This document shows positions 9,469 through 19,195 of a stretch of 64,000 bases of DNA, piece after piece (the first letter of the stretch is position 1; each line of letters begins with the position of its first letter). The stretch is from assembly GCF_014698795.1 (NCBI RefSeq), contig NZ_JACJTR010000002.1, positions 248,001 through 312,000 on the forward strand, in the 5' to 3' direction. This DNA is from Nostoc sp. FACHB-892 (GTDB lineage: Bacteria; Cyanobacteriota; Cyanobacteriia; Cyanobacteriales; Nostocaceae). A program made the translations under genes and the position numbers. The notes below the pieces were generated by a model. That model saw only the letters and a list, made by a program, of their open reading frames with translations, was not told the DNA's origin and made no database searches.

Positions 9469-11145
9469 TCAAGATAATAGTGGAGATTTCCACCAATGAT
9501 GTTTTTGTACAAGTGTGTGAACCTGCCAATTTGGATCTGGTTGAGGATAATCTAAACGGTAGTGTCCACCTCGACTTTCAGTTCTAAAAGCAGCACTTTT
9601 GAGAATTAAATCAGCCACATCTAATAAATTCCGAGTTTCTGCCCAAAGTCTCAATTGCCGTTCAACATCTGGTATGTCAAAACTAGCTGGTTCTGCGGGA
9701 CGTAAAGCAAGTAAGAATTGACTTAAAGGCAAGATAGCGAAATCTTGCTGCCAAGATTCAACAGTGGCGATCGCAGTTTCCAATCTTGATTGCTCTCGAC
9801 AAATACCAGCACTTTCCCACACTAAACGTGGTAACTTTTCCCTGAGTGCTTCTAGCTGTGCCTGCTGGATGTGCCACTCGCTAGCATTAGCACTAAATTT
9901 CTGTAATGGTAATAATGCTGTTTCTGACGGTAGCCCAATATTTTCTAACTCAATTTTGCCCATCTGGGCCCCAAACACAATACATTCCAGCAGGGAATTA
10001 CTCGCAAGGCGATTTGCCCCATGCACACCAGTACTAGCGGTTTCACCCACCGCGTACAAACCGCGAATATCCGTGCGATTCATTAGATCCGCGACAATCC
10101 CACCCATCCAGTAATGGGCAGCAGGCGCTACAGGAATTGGTTCATGAAAGACATCAATGCCCCAATGCTGACAAACTTTGATGATATTGGGAAAGCGGTG
10201 ATGAATTTTCTCGGCAGGGATAGGGCGCATATCTAACCACACATGGGCAGTCGCCAAATCAACGGCGGTACGTTGTAAATGGCTGAAAATTGCTCTACTG
10301 ACAACATCTCTGGGTGCGAGTTCACCCGCAGGGTGGTAGTCAAAGGCAAAACGCCGCCCTTGATTATCGACAAGGTGTGCGCCCTCGCCGCGTACAGCTT
10401 CGCTAATTAGAAAGTGATCGGCACCAGGTTTAGTGAGGGCTGTGGGGTGAAATTGCACAAATTCCAAATCGCGGAGGGTAGCCCCAGCACGAGATGCGAT
10501 CGCTACCCCATCTCCTGTACTTACAGCCGGGTTAGTAGTTTGGGCAAATATTTGACCGCCGCCACCAGTTGCCAGTACCACAGCACTAGCCTTTATCCAT
10601 GTGATTTCACCTTGATAAAACAAGCTTATTCCCTGACAGCGACCACTTTCGGGTTCAATCCACAAACTCAAAGCTAAAGCTTGCTGAATGACTTGAATAT
10701 TCTGGCGACGTAATACTTGGGCTGTGAGGGTGGTGGTAACTTCCCTTCCTGTGGTGTCTGCGGCGTGAAGAACACGGTTGCGAGAATGGGCAGCTTCTAA
10801 AGTTAAAGCCAAGGCTTGACCATGACGGTCAAAAGCAACTCCCAAGTTAACTAGGGATTGAATGCAGTTAGGAGCAAGTTGGGCGAGAAATTCTACAGCA
10901 GTGCGATCGCACAAACCCGCACCTGCTCGCATCGTATCTTCAATGTGTAGCGTCGGAGAATCTTCCGGGGCAACTGCTGCGGCGATGCCACCTTGGGCCC
11001 AATCACTGGCAGACAAAGCAACAGTTTCTTTGGTAATCAAGCCGACTCGCAAAGACTCTGGTAGGCACAAGGCGGTGTATAGTCCAGCAGCACCAGCGCC
11101 GACTACTAAGACATCAAATTGGCTAGGAATATCTATCTGAGGCAA
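9469..11145 (-). CDS. nadB: L-aspartate oxidase (NAD biosynthesis)
   Basis: The 558-residue flavoprotein oxidises L-aspartate to iminoaspartate, which NadA condenses to quinolinate in de novo NAD synthesis. The FAD Rossmann motif VVGAGAAGLYTAL is at about 14-26. The capping-domain substrate loop (FVQFHPTAL near 229-237) and active-site SEAVRGEGAHLVD (near 248-260) are present. The second FAD-binding stretch is GLYAVGETASTGVHGANRL (near 365-383), and a C-terminal helical domain follows. These features distinguish it from succinate dehydrogenase flavoproteins. The start is a TTG at 11145; no in-frame ATG lies immediately upstream. The next leftward-transcribed gene upstream is psbU. Confidence 0.95.
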   Translation of the reverse strand: MPQIDIPSQFDVLVVGAGAAGLYTALCLPESLRVGLITKETVALSASDWAQGGIAAAVAPEDSPTLHIEDTMRAGAGLCDRTAVEFLAQLAPNCIQSLVNLGVAFDRHGQALALTLEAAHSRNRVLHAADTTGREVTTTLTAQVLRRQNIQVIQQALALSLWIEPESGRCQGISLFYQGEITWIKASAVVLATGGGGQIFAQTTNPAVSTGDGVAIASRAGATLRDLEFVQFHPTALTKPGADHFLISEAVRGEGAHLVDNQGRRFAFDYHPAGELAPRDVVSRAIFSHLQRTAVDLATAHVWLDMRPIPAEKIHHRFPNIIKVCQHWGIDVFHEPIPVAPAAHYWMGGIVADLMNRTDIRGLYAVGETASTGVHGANRLASNSLLECIVFGAQMGKIELENIGLPSETALLPLQKFSANASEWHIQQAQLEALREKLPRLVWESAGICREQSRLETAIATVESWQQDFAILPLSQFLLALRPAEPASFDIPDVERQLRLWAETRNLLDVADLILKSAAFRTESRGGHYRLDYPQPDPNWQVHTLVQKHHWWKSPLLS

Positions 11146-11180
11146 GGTAATGGAGTAGGGGGAAGTGAGGAGTTAGAAGT

Positions 11181-11226
11181 TAGGAGTTAGGAGTTTTGAA
11201 TTTTAACTCATAACTCCTAACTCCTA
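11181..11226. repeat. Inverted repeat built from heptamers upstream of nadB
   Basis: TAGGAGTTAGGAGTT (11181-11195) is the exact reverse complement of AACTCCTAACTCCTA (11212-11226), with a 16-nt AT-rich loop. It lies between psbU and nadB in the leftward direction. It could attenuate or terminate psbU transcripts, or simply be two heptamer-repeat arrays facing each other. Confidence 0.65.
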
Positions 11227-11289
11227 TCATGTCCCACTCCCTAGAATCAGGAATGGGCTACTATTTGCTACATTAACTACAAGTTGTAG

Positions 11290-11715
11290 TTACCTGTAAA
11301 TACCATTGTTAAAGCGATCATCTCCCTCGTTAAAGGCAGGCTCTAGTTCTGTCACGGTGAAATTACCGAGGTTAGCTTGCAGGGTTTGTTTTTGGCGATC
11401 GCTTAATCCTGGAAGATCCAATACATCCTCTACATTTTTGTAGGGAGCATTCATGATGATTTTCTTAGCCAAGGTAGGATAAAGCCCTGGATACTGTTGA
11501 AAAGCCCGGACGTTGGTATTATTCAAATCGATTTTTTTACCAAATTCGGTTCCTAGCTTTGCATCTGCCCGATTCTGCCGTTCAAGTGCCAGAATTGGGA
11601 CTTGTGGAAAAGCAAAATTGAAACTAGCAGCTTGGGCTATCTGAGTTGTTCCCAGCCATCCCCAGCAACTAAGTAACAAACTAAACACTGTTAATAAACG
11701 CGCCAATCCTTTCAC
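11290..11715 (-). CDS. psbU: Photosystem II 12 kDa extrinsic protein PsbU
   Basis: The 141-residue precursor of the lumenal PsbU subunit stabilises the oxygen-evolving manganese cluster together with PsbO and PsbV. The signal peptide covers roughly residues 1-29, with hydrophobic core [10 protein letters not shown] and cleavage near AQA|ASF. The mature part has the helix-hairpin-helix fold of Psb[19 protein letters not shown] followed by [16 protein letters not shown]. The N-terminal codon is GTG, preceded 9 nt upstream by AGAGG, which supports this start. nadB lies downstream in the same direction. Confidence 0.97.
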   Translation of the reverse strand: MKGLARLLTVFSLLLSCWGWLGTTQIAQAASFNFAFPQVPILALERQNRADAKLGTEFGKKIDLNNTNVRAFQQYPGLYPTLAKKIIMNAPYKNVEDVLDLPGLSDRQKQTLQANLGNFTVTELEPAFNEGDDRFNNGIYR

Positions 11716-12360
11716 AATTTTCTACCTCTTTCCATCAAACAGAAATAAAAGTTTTAAGCTAACAGCAGTCATTAGTCATTAGTCATCAGTCATTAGTCAA
11801 AGCGCCAAGGACAAAAGACAAAGGACAAACATAGAAGTCTGTACGTCTGCGGCTACTCTTCTCCTTCGGAGACGCTAACGCGAACGAGAACGCCAAAGGC
11901 GAACCCGCAGCGTGCGTCAGCTTCTGGCGAACAGAACTTCAAAGACAAAACCTGATAGCTTAATCAACACAGCAGTCATCAGAAACTAATATACAGCGTA
12001 TTAATATCCACAATATTTGCCGTTACTGGGTTTGACTATACTTTTGCCAAAAATTTTTATTATGGGAAGAGTATCTGCATAGCTGCAACAGGGTTCCATC
12101 CATTATCCTGGTAGCATTTCCAGCTAGACGAAATCTTTTTATAGTGGCTGATTCCACGTTTGAGCCAGACACGAAATTATCCGATGGCTAATACCGAAAA
12201 CCCTAGCAAGAAGACTTGATGGTGATGGACTGTTATGTAATATTTCTTAACTAATTTATTATCTACAGCATCATTCTTGATGTGCTGTAGACTAGGCTGG
12301 AAAAAGTTTCGGTAAAGAAGCCTACACGCTCAGTGAGTGACTTCCTGCTTCTTGTCTTCT
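11716..12360. other. Intergenic region with repeats, psbU promoter side
   Basis: No gene is recognised. TTAGTCA heptamers lie at 11768-11798. A GC-richer palindromic block of the Nostoc interspersed type lies at about 11838-11935 (short inverted pieces such as CGCCAAAGGCG). CTACAGCA (12263-12270) pairs with TGCTGTAG (12283-12290), without a T-run. The psbU promoter must lie here, but I cannot place it. Confidence 0.5.
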
Positions 12361-13140
12361 TCACGCTGCGATCGCAGCTAACAAAAATAGGCTGTCTACC
12401 AAAATTGTGCTTAAAACTGCCCCACTAAAGGCATACCAGTGTCTTTGCTTTAGACCTAAAGGTAAAATCCCGACTGTCAACAGGACTAAGGCAAGAATTA
12501 TGGCCCAACTTTGTCCCCAAGGTGTTTGTACTTGCATCAGGGCATTATGTAATATTTGCCCTGCGCCATCTGCATCTACTCTCATAATTTGCCGCCAATA
12601 GGGCATCAAGTCTGCTATATAGAAATATACGTCGGTTAAGACTGTACCTAGTAAAGAACCTAAATAAAACCAGTTACCTACTTTGCCCCAATTCTTCGCC
12701 AAACACCAGCAAGCAAACGGTAATCCTATAGACTCCACTGGCAGATGCCACGCAGGTTCCCAACGTAACCAGCCCCAGTAAATAGCTCCTGCTAACCAAC
12801 TCCAGCTAAATCCTAAGAGTAAATCTCCCCATACATAAGTCGCAGGACGTGACATTAAGGTAAAACTTAGCCACACCCAAAATGCTGCCAGCGCTAAACT
12901 TAGGCTTGGTAGCGATCGCACTATTGGCGCTTCTACAAATACTGGTACTGTTACCAAAAATACCGCCGCCCCAAACACTAACCAAGTTTGTCGGGCCGAA
13001 ATAGATAAGGGAAGAGACGGAGAACAGGAGAGTGTAGATTCCAATTGCCTAATACCCTTCTGCCCAGTAACAGTTAAATCTAACTCTGTATCAATAGAAG
13101 GGGTAGAAGCAGTGTAGGAGGACAGTGTATTATTAATCAA
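12361..13140 (-). CDS. DUF3120 cyanobacterial membrane protein
   Basis: A 259-residue integral membrane protein with a polar N-terminal 45 residues and then about six hydrophobic helices (for example VFGAAVFLVTVPVFVEAP near 54-71 and a final AVLSTILVDSLFLLAAIAA). Length, helix pattern and Trp-rich loops (FSWSWLAGAIYWGWLRWEP) match the cyanobacteria-restricted DUF3120 family, whose function is unknown. The start used is TTG at 13140; no early in-frame ATG exists, so the true start could be a little different. It stands alone, divergent from uppP. Confidence 0.8.
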   Translation of the reverse strand: MINNTLSSYTASTPSIDTELDLTVTGQKGIRQLESTLSCSPSLPLSISARQTWLVFGAAVFLVTVPVFVEAPIVRSLPSLSLALAAFWVWLSFTLMSRPATYVWGDLLLGFSWSWLAGAIYWGWLRWEPAWHLPVESIGLPFACWCLAKNWGKVGNWFYLGSLLGTVLTDVYFYIADLMPYWRQIMRVDADGAGQILHNALMQVQTPWGQSWAIILALVLLTVGILPLGLKQRHWYAFSGAVLSTILVDSLFLLAAIAA

Positions 13141-13599
13141 AGTTTTTAATATTTGTTACTAAACTTTATTTTATTTAAGATATCACATTTTAAAATCCCC
13201 CCCTAGGGGATTGCCTAGGGCATTGTAATTATACTGAAATTTCGAGGAGCCCTGGCGCAAACTAAACAAAACATTCTGTACCAGACTAATTCACTCAAGT
13301 GGTCTTATTTACAGAACTCCTCTATAGTTCGCATTTACAAAGAACTACAGAGAGATGCAAGCTAATGTAACGGGTAAAAAGTCAATGGCATCAGTCCACT
13401 AAATATTAAAGTTTGATGAATTGCCAAAATTTCGTTGACTTCTTGAAGTGGGTGTAAGAACATGGCCAGCGTCTTGGATGGTGTTATTGATTTGGGAAAG
13501 CGGAATTTTCTATAATATTGGGTGCAGTAAAAAGTATATAAATTAACATCGCCAACTAAGTAATAATTGTTTACAGCAGGAAAAAGGTATTAATTGTAT
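13141..13599. other. Divergent intergenic region, DUF3120 / uppP
   Basis: Contains AATCCCC (13194-13200) paired with GGGGATT (13206-13212) over a 5-nt loop. Otherwise no recognised element. Promoters for both flanking genes should lie here. Confidence 0.45.
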
Positions 13600-14424
13600 A
13601 TGGAGTTTATTCAAGCTTTTATTTTGGGTATTGTTCAAGGTGTTACAGAGTTTTTGCCAATCAGCAGCACTGCACATCTTCTGATTGTGACCAAGGTATT
13701 TGGTTGGAAAGAACTAGGTTCTAAAGATTTTGTCGATGCAATTCAATTTGGCAGCGTTATAGCAATTGTGGGCTATTTTTGGTCGCTGATTTCTAATATT
13801 GTCAAAGGTGGAATTGAAGCAGTAAAAGATAAAGACTGGCAACGTGAGGAGTGGAAAATTCTTGTCGGTATTGTAGTAGGAACAATGCCTGCCTTAATTT
13901 TCGGCTTTATTTTGAAAGATGTTCTACCAGAGAGCGCATTAATTATTGCCATAATGTCAATTATCATGGCAATTTTACTAGCTTTGGCAGAAAAAATTGG
14001 CACTCGCAAGCGAGATTTTAATTCATTGCAGATTCGGGATGGTATTTTAGTTGGATTAGGACAAACACTTGCTTTAATTCCGGGTGTTTCTCGTTCTGGC
14101 TCAACGTTGACGACTGCCTTATTTTTAGGATTAGAACGCGATACAGCAGCGAAATTCTCCTTTTTATTAGGGTTTCCAACTCTTACCATTGCAACGCTGT
14201 ATAAAAGTCTGAAAATCTTCAAGTTATTTGAAGCCCAACAGTTGCCAGATAACATTGTTGGACTATTAATTGTAGGGATTATTTCAACCTTTATTTTTTC
14301 TTACCTATCAATTGCATTCTTAATCAAGTATTTAGCAACCAAAAACACTTTAGTTTTCGTTTGGTATAGATTAGCATTTGGTAGCGTTATTTTAGCTGCG
14401 ATCGCAGCAGGTTGGAGAGGATAA
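13600..14424 (+). CDS. uppP: Undecaprenyl-diphosphatase UppP (BacA)
   Basis: A polytopic membrane enzyme of about 274 residues that dephosphorylates undecaprenyl diphosphate to recycle the lipid carrier for peptidoglycan and polysaccharide export; it also confers bacitracin tolerance. The two catalytic signatures are intact: the N-terminal GVTEFLPISSTAHLLI (Glu and Ser/Thr region) and the central PGVSRSGSTLTTALFLG (Ser-Arg-Ser-Gly). About seven or eight hydrophobic segments fill the rest. ATG 13600 is chosen over the in-frame TTG at 13594; AGGAAAAAGG upstream could serve either. It is followed by TTAGTCA and CCCAATG repeats and then a radical-SAM gene on the same strand. Confidence 0.96.
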   Translation: MEFIQAFILGIVQGVTEFLPISSTAHLLIVTKVFGWKELGSKDFVDAIQFGSVIAIVGYFWSLISNIVKGGIEAVKDKDWQREEWKILVGIVVGTMPALIFGFILKDVLPESALIIAIMSIIMAILLALAEKIGTRKRDFNSLQIRDGILVGLGQTLALIPGVSRSGSTLTTALFLGLERDTAAKFSFLLGFPTLTIATLYKSLKIFKLFEAQQLPDNIVGLLIVGIISTFIFSYLSIAFLIKYLATKNTLVFVWYRLAFGSVILAAIAAGWRG

Positions 14425-14430
14425 TAATTA

Positions 14431-14502
14431 TTAGTCATTAGTCATTAGTTTAAAAGAAATGACTAATGGCCAATGCCCCATACCCAATGCCCAATATACC
14501 CA
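14431..14502. repeat. TTAGTCA and CCCAATG heptamer repeats
   Basis: Three TTAGTCA units (about 14431-14451) are followed by CCCAATG-like units (about 14475-14502). The repeats extend into an alternative upstream start of the next gene: its first ten codons, if ATG 14473 were used, would be repeat text. Confidence 0.8.
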
Positions 14503-15843
14503 ATGAGTACCATTAATCCTGCCCGAATTACCAAAGTTATTCCAGATTCAATAGCCGCAGAGGTAGGCTTTGAGGCTGGTGATGCGATCGTTGCTATCAA
14601 TGGTTCACGTCCCCGTGATTTAATTGATTATCAGTTTTTGTGTGCTGATGAAGTTTTAGAATTAGAAGTTTTAGACGCTGCTGGTAAAACTCATAGCCTA
14701 GAAATCGAAAAAGATTATGACCAAGACTTGGGGCTAGAATTTGAAACGGCCTTATTTGATGGCTTAATTCAGTGCAACAACCACTGTCCATTTTGCTTTA
14801 TCGATCAACAGCCACCAGGTAAACGTACCACTTTGTACTTGAAAGATGACGATTACCGTTTGAGTTTTTTGTACGGCTCTTATCTTACCCTAACCAATTT
14901 GCCAGAACGAGAATGGCAGCGAATTGAGCAAATGCGCTTGTCTCCGTTGTATGTTTCTGTTCATGCTACAGAACCCGAAGTTAGAATTAGACTGCTAAAA
15001 AATCAGCGTGCAGGGCAAATCTTGCAACAACTCAAGTGGTTTCAACAAAGACGGCTACAAATTCATGCTCAAGTAGTTGTTTGTCCTGGCATAAATGATG
15101 GTAAACATCTAGAGCAAACTCTCAAAGATTTAGCATCCTTTCATACTGGTGAAGTGCCTGCGGTAGCATCGATAGCAGTTGTACCAGTTGGGTTGACACG
15201 GTTTCGGCCTTCAGAAGACGAACTCATACCCGTTACTAGAGAAAAAGCCCAAGAAGTGATTTCCCAAGTGCAAATGCTTTCGCGGCAATTTCGTCAAAAA
15301 TTCGCCTCAAGCGTTGTTTGGTTAGCCGATGAGTGGTTTTTGATTGCAGGTGAGGAATTACCCAGTGAATCTGAATATGAAGAATATCCCCAAATTGATA
15401 ACGGAGTTGGTTCGATTCAATTATTTATCAAGCAATTTGCCACCGTTGCAGCAGAATTACTACCACCAAAGGTATATCCTCAGAGGAAGTTGACTTGGGT
15501 AGTGGGCAACGCTGTAGAAAAAGCATTTCAACCCATTTTGAAACGGCTAAATTCTGTTGAAGGTTTAGAAGTAAATATGCGTGCTTTATGTAGTGATTAT
15601 TGGGGACAATCTATCAGTGTAACCGGATTACTAACTGGTCATGATTTGCTTTTAAATTTAGAAGGGCAAGATTTAGGTGATGGCATTCTGCTACCGAATG
15701 TGATGTTAAAAAATGGAGAACTAGTGTTTTTAGATGATATGAGTATTGAGGAATTAGCTAGTAGATTAAATACAAAAATTTTTCCAGTAGCTGGAGTTGA
15801 AGATTTGGTTAAAAAATGTATTTTCAACTTTGTTCAAGTTTAG
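14503..15843 (+). CDS. PDZ-radical SAM protein, DUF512 (TIGR03279-type) cyanobacterial oxidoreductase
   Basis: A protein of about 446 residues of the cyanobacterial TIGR03279/DUF512 family, whose substrate is unknown. The N-terminal PDZ-like domain (ITKVIPDSIAAEVGFEAGD, residues 6-24) is followed by a radical-SAM core with Cx3Cx2C (CNNHCPFC). A C-terminal DUF512 domain contains ELLPPKVYPQRKLTWVVGN. The start is placed at ATG 14503 (MSTINPARI). The upstream in-frame ATG 14473 would add ten residues translated from CCCAATG repeats. Family assignment is confident; the biological role is not known. Confidence 0.9.
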   Translation: MSTINPARITKVIPDSIAAEVGFEAGDAIVAINGSRPRDLIDYQFLCADEVLELEVLDAAGKTHSLEIEKDYDQDLGLEFETALFDGLIQCNNHCPFCFIDQQPPGKRTTLYLKDDDYRLSFLYGSYLTLTNLPEREWQRIEQMRLSPLYVSVHATEPEVRIRLLKNQRAGQILQQLKWFQQRRLQIHAQVVVCPGINDGKHLEQTLKDLASFHTGEVPAVASIAVVPVGLTRFRPSEDELIPVTREKAQEVISQVQMLSRQFRQKFASSVVWLADEWFLIAGEELPSESEYEEYPQIDNGVGSIQLFIKQFATVAAELLPPKVYPQRKLTWVVGNAVEKAFQPILKRLNSVEGLEVNMRALCSDYWGQSISVTGLLTGHDLLLNLEGQDLGDGILLPNVMLKNGELVFLDDMSIEELASRLNTKIFPVAGVEDLVKKCIFNFVQV

Positions 15844-15940
15844 TGATGAAAGATCAGTCTTTTTCCGGAGGTAAATTATTGTTAGTTTGGATGATAAATG
15901 AGAAGTAATGATTAATAAATAATCCACTGGGGAGTCAGTA

Positions 15941-18733
15941 GTGAAGAATCAGGAACAATCTCATAAAAAGGTAAATTCACAAATCAAAAAAGCCGGATTC
16001 TTCATTTTAAGTTTTAACTTTTTAATTTTAAATAGTTTTAGTATTTTGCCAGTAACGGCGGCAACTGAAGAACCTGTATTGAGCGTAGTGCATAGCCAAG
16101 AAAATGCAAATCAATGGGTAGGGATCAGCGATCGCTTACAGGCAATGGGGGCAAAATATTGTGTAATTACCCTAAATGATGTAAAGAGTGTGGCAGATTG
16201 GGGCGATCGCCGAGTATTATTTTTGCCAAACGTCGAGACATTAACGCCAACCCAAGCGATCGCTCTCGAAGAATGGATGAGTAAGGGAGGGCGTTTGATT
16301 GCCAGTGGCCCTGTAGGTAGTCTGTCATCGCCAGGAGTACGTCAGTTATTGCGATCGCTCTTGGGAGGTTATTGGGGATTCAGCCTTAGTGAAACAGAAC
16401 AAATCAAACCGACAAAAACCAAAATCTCAGAATGGGCTAATCAAACAGAACTTTTTGGCAAAGTACGCGGTGGTGTTGTGATTCCTAATGAGATGGGCAC
16501 TGAATCTCCTGCTGTTTGGAATTCCAAAGATAATCCTGCCGCAGTAGTAACAACTGAGCGTTCCACCTTTTTAGGCTGGCGCTGGGGAACAGATACAGCT
16601 TCAGCAGTTGGACTAGATAATGCCTGGTTAAAAGCTGCTATCAATTACTATTTGACAGCGCCAGCACCATCGAATCGCATGAAAAAAGTAGCAGGAGGTT
16701 CCCCAAACTGTTCTACAACGGTGGCGGCTGCGTCAAGGAGACAAGGGGCACGGGAGCAAAGGGGCAGTTCATCTCCCTCATCTCCTCCTCCTAAAACTGC
16801 TACAGCTCCCATAGCTAAACCGCTTCCTACAGTCAAACCCCCAAGTTCCCAAGAGGCTATTGACCAATTAGAACAAGCAGTGGGTCTGGATGTTGTACCC
16901 AACTCCAATGAGCCGATTGACAACAATCAAGCGATCGCTCTCCAGCAAGAGCTAGAAAATCTGATTGGTCGGGTAGAAAGCGCTCATTTAGCAGCATCAG
17001 CCGATGCAGTTAACGAAGGCGTTGGAATCTCTGAGGAAAAGCAATTCTCTAGGCATTTAGACACCTACGCCTCCCAGTCTGTCAAAGAGCAATCCACGCA
17101 ATTGGCTTCAACTAAACTGGAAGCGCTAGGTATGAGTAAAGACCAAGCCTTAGTACAAGCAAGGGGAATTGCCAGAAACTTACCCCAATTGATTGCCCAA
17201 AAAAACTACGCTTTGGCTCGTCAGCAGTGGCTAGCAGCAAAGACGATTTTGTGGCAGCAGTTTCCTGTTGATCAGAGACTCGCTCAACCAGAAATCCGAG
17301 CAGTTTGGTTAGATCGGGGGACGATTGTTCGTGCTGGTAACAAAGCAGGACTGTCCAAAATTTTTGATCGCCTAGCCCAAGCTGGGATTAATACCGTCTT
17401 CTTTGAAACTGTTAACGCTGGCTATACCATTTATCCAAGCCAAGTGGCAAAAGAGCAAAACCCATTAATTCGTGGGTGGGATCCACTGGCAGATGCGGTG
17501 AAATTAGCCCATGAGCGAGACATGGAATTACACGCGTGGGTTTGGACTTTTGCTGCTGGCAATCAACGGCACAATGAGATTATCAACGTTAATAGTAATT
17601 ATCCAGGGCCAGTACTGGCGGCTCATCCCGATTGGGCAAACTATGATAACTTGGGCAACATGATTCCTATTGGTCAGACTAAGCCATTCTTCGACCCAGC
17701 TAACCCCGAAGTGCGGCAGTACTTGCTCAAGCTGTACGAGGAAATTGTTACTCGCTATAACGTGGATGGTCTACAGCTAGACTATATTCGCTATCCCTTT
17801 CAAGACCCATCAGCAGGTCGAAGCTATGGCTATGGCAAAGCTGCAAGAGCGCAATTTCAGCAGCTTACTGGTGTAGATCCAGTGAATATTTCCCCTAGCC
17901 AACCAGACTTGTGGCAAAAGTGGACGACATTTCGCACCGACCAAGTTGATAGCTTTGTCGCCCAATTATCACGGCAATTGAGACAAAAACAGCCGAATTT
18001 GATTTTATCGGTTGCAGTATTTCCTTTGCCGGAACTAGAGCGGATTCAGAAAATTCAACAAAACTGGGAAACTTGGGCAAGACGGGGGGATGTAGATTTA
18101 ATTGTTCCCATGACTTATGCTCTAGATACTTCTCGCTTCCAACGACTGGCCCAACCCTGGATCGCTTCTAAACAATTGGGATCTACCTTGTTGCTACCAG
18201 GAATCCGCTTACTTTCTTTACCAACAATTGGGGCATTCGATCAACTCCAGTTAGTAAGGGACTTGCCAGTTAGTGGTTATGCCCTCTTTGCGGCAGAGAA
18301 CTTTAACAACGAGCTACAAAAACTCTTTATTAGCACCCAAGGTAGAGTTAAAGCCACAACATCCACTACAATTGAACCTATTCCTCACCGCCAACCTTTT
18401 CAAACTGCCGCGATTCGTTACACCGCGCTGCAACGAGAATGGAAATTTGTTTTCCAAAATGACCAATTACAAAGACCAAATAAGACAATATCAGATTTTA
18501 ATAACCAGGCAGAAGTTTTACGTAGTGCTTTAAATCAGCTTGGAGCTTCCCCTTCTTCTAGCAAGCTACTAATGGCTAGAGCCTCTCTAACCCGTTTCCA
18601 GTCTCAATTTCGGGCATTGATGAGCCAAGAGCTTAAGTCAAATTCTTATCAAGTCAAAGTTTGGGAAAATCGGCTTGTAACTATAGAAAGGCTATTACGT
18701 TACGGTGAACGGCGGCTGCAATTGCGTCCTTAG
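15941..18733 (+). CDS. Secreted GH10-like (GHL10/DUF187) glycosyl hydrolase
   Basis: A 930-residue exported protein starting at GTG. The signal peptide is at about 15-42 (FFILSFNFLILNSFSILPV). A glutamine-amidotransferase-like domain without obvious catalytic residues (EEWMSKGGRLIASGPVGS) spans about 48-240. A Ser/Pro/Thr-rich linker occupies about 255-310, with alpha-helical segments to about 450. The GHL10 TIM barrel is at about 455-760 (EIRAVWLDRGTIV, TVFFETVNAGYTIYPS, DGLQLDYIRYPF, DLIVPMTYALD). Asp residues in LQLDYIRYP are likely catalytic. A helical tail follows. It probably acts on cell-wall or sheath glycan in the periplasm; the substrate is unknown. Part of the linker is translated heptamer-style repeat text (16733-16797). 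Confidence 0.88.
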   Translation: MKNQEQSHKKVNSQIKKAGFFILSFNFLILNSFSILPVTAATEEPVLSVVHSQENANQWVGISDRLQAMGAKYCVITLNDVKSVADWGDRRVLFLPNVETLTPTQAIALEEWMSKGGRLIASGPVGSLSSPGVRQLLRSLLGGYWGFSLSETEQIKPTKTKISEWANQTELFGKVRGGVVIPNEMGTESPAVWNSKDNPAAVVTTERSTFLGWRWGTDTASAVGLDNAWLKAAINYYLTAPAPSNRMKKVAGGSPNCSTTVAAASRRQGAREQRGSSSPSSPPPKTATAPIAKPLPTVKPPSSQEAIDQLEQAVGLDVVPNSNEPIDNNQAIALQQELENLIGRVESAHLAASADAVNEGVGISEEKQFSRHLDTYASQSVKEQSTQLASTKLEALGMSKDQALVQARGIARNLPQLIAQKNYALARQQWLAAKTILWQQFPVDQRLAQPEIRAVWLDRGTIVRAGNKAGLSKIFDRLAQAGINTVFFETVNAGYTIYPSQVAKEQNPLIRGWDPLADAVKLAHERDMELHAWVWTFAAGNQRHNEIINVNSNYPGPVLAAHPDWANYDNLGNMIPIGQTKPFFDPANPEVRQYLLKLYEEIVTRYNVDGLQLDYIRYPFQDPSAGRSYGYGKAARAQFQQLTGVDPVNISPSQPDLWQKWTTFRTDQVDSFVAQLSRQLRQKQPNLILSVAVFPLPELERIQKIQQNWETWARRGDVDLIVPMTYALDTSRFQRLAQPWIASKQLGSTLLLPGIRLLSLPTIGAFDQLQLVRDLPVSGYALFAAENFNNELQKLFISTQGRVKATTSTTIEPIPHRQPFQTAAIRYTALQREWKFVFQNDQLQRPNKTISDFNNQAEVLRSALNQLGASPSSSKLLMARASLTRFQSQFRALMSQELKSNSYQVKVWENRLVTIERLLRYGERRLQLRP

Positions 18734-18830
18734 TGAAGAGGAAGTAGGGGAAGCAGGGAAGGCAAAAGAGTCTTAGTCTTATTAGCCAATAATTTTTTCT
18801 TCGCCTGCTCAAGAAAAGAAATAGAGAAAA

Positions 18831-19195
18831 CTAGAGTTAACACTAAATATTGGTTCCTTTTGGGTAGAAGATCAAATTCCTCTTGAGAGACAATTACTCA
18901 AGTACAAATGGTTACTCGTACGCGCTATAGTACTTAAAGATACGACAAGGCCAACCTACTCACCTCATTGGAGTTTCTGTGGATATTACCTCCTGTTTAC
19001 AGGCAAAAGTATCATTTCATGAGAGTGAAAGACGATTTAGCCCCATCTTCAACGATCCCTGCCAGTTTATCGGGTTGCTGGCAACAGAGGGTATCGTGCT
19101 AGCAGTTAACCAAAAAGCATTCCACTTTGGAGAATTACAGACACAAGATGTAGTTTAGTGTCCATATTGGAAAATAATATGGTGGACGTTACTTG
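18831..19195 (+). pseudogene. Remnant of a multi-PAS sensor kinase gene
   Basis: The sequence contains PAS/PAC text in two frames with stops. One frame (about 18831-18957) gives GSFWVEDQI...IVLKDTTRP. A +1/-1 shift near 18957 then gives THLIGVSVDIT, the usual end of a PAC motif. It continues as SFHESERRFSPIFNDP, then QFIGLLATEGIVLAVNQKA, and DVV, a stop at 19156, then CPYWKIIWWTL. Intact cyanobacterial relatives read approximately ...GVSxDITxRKQAE...ESERRF..IFN..FQFIGLL...G.LLEANQ.AL.F... and ...PFWE..WW. The longest open piece is 59 codons (18979-19158). No histidine-kinase domain follows. This is a decayed fragment, not a working gene. Confidence 0.7.

Noticed and set aside
13773..14255. 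160-codon frame antisense to uppP
   Set aside because: Fully within uppP, which has both catalytic signatures; the antisense translation looks random.
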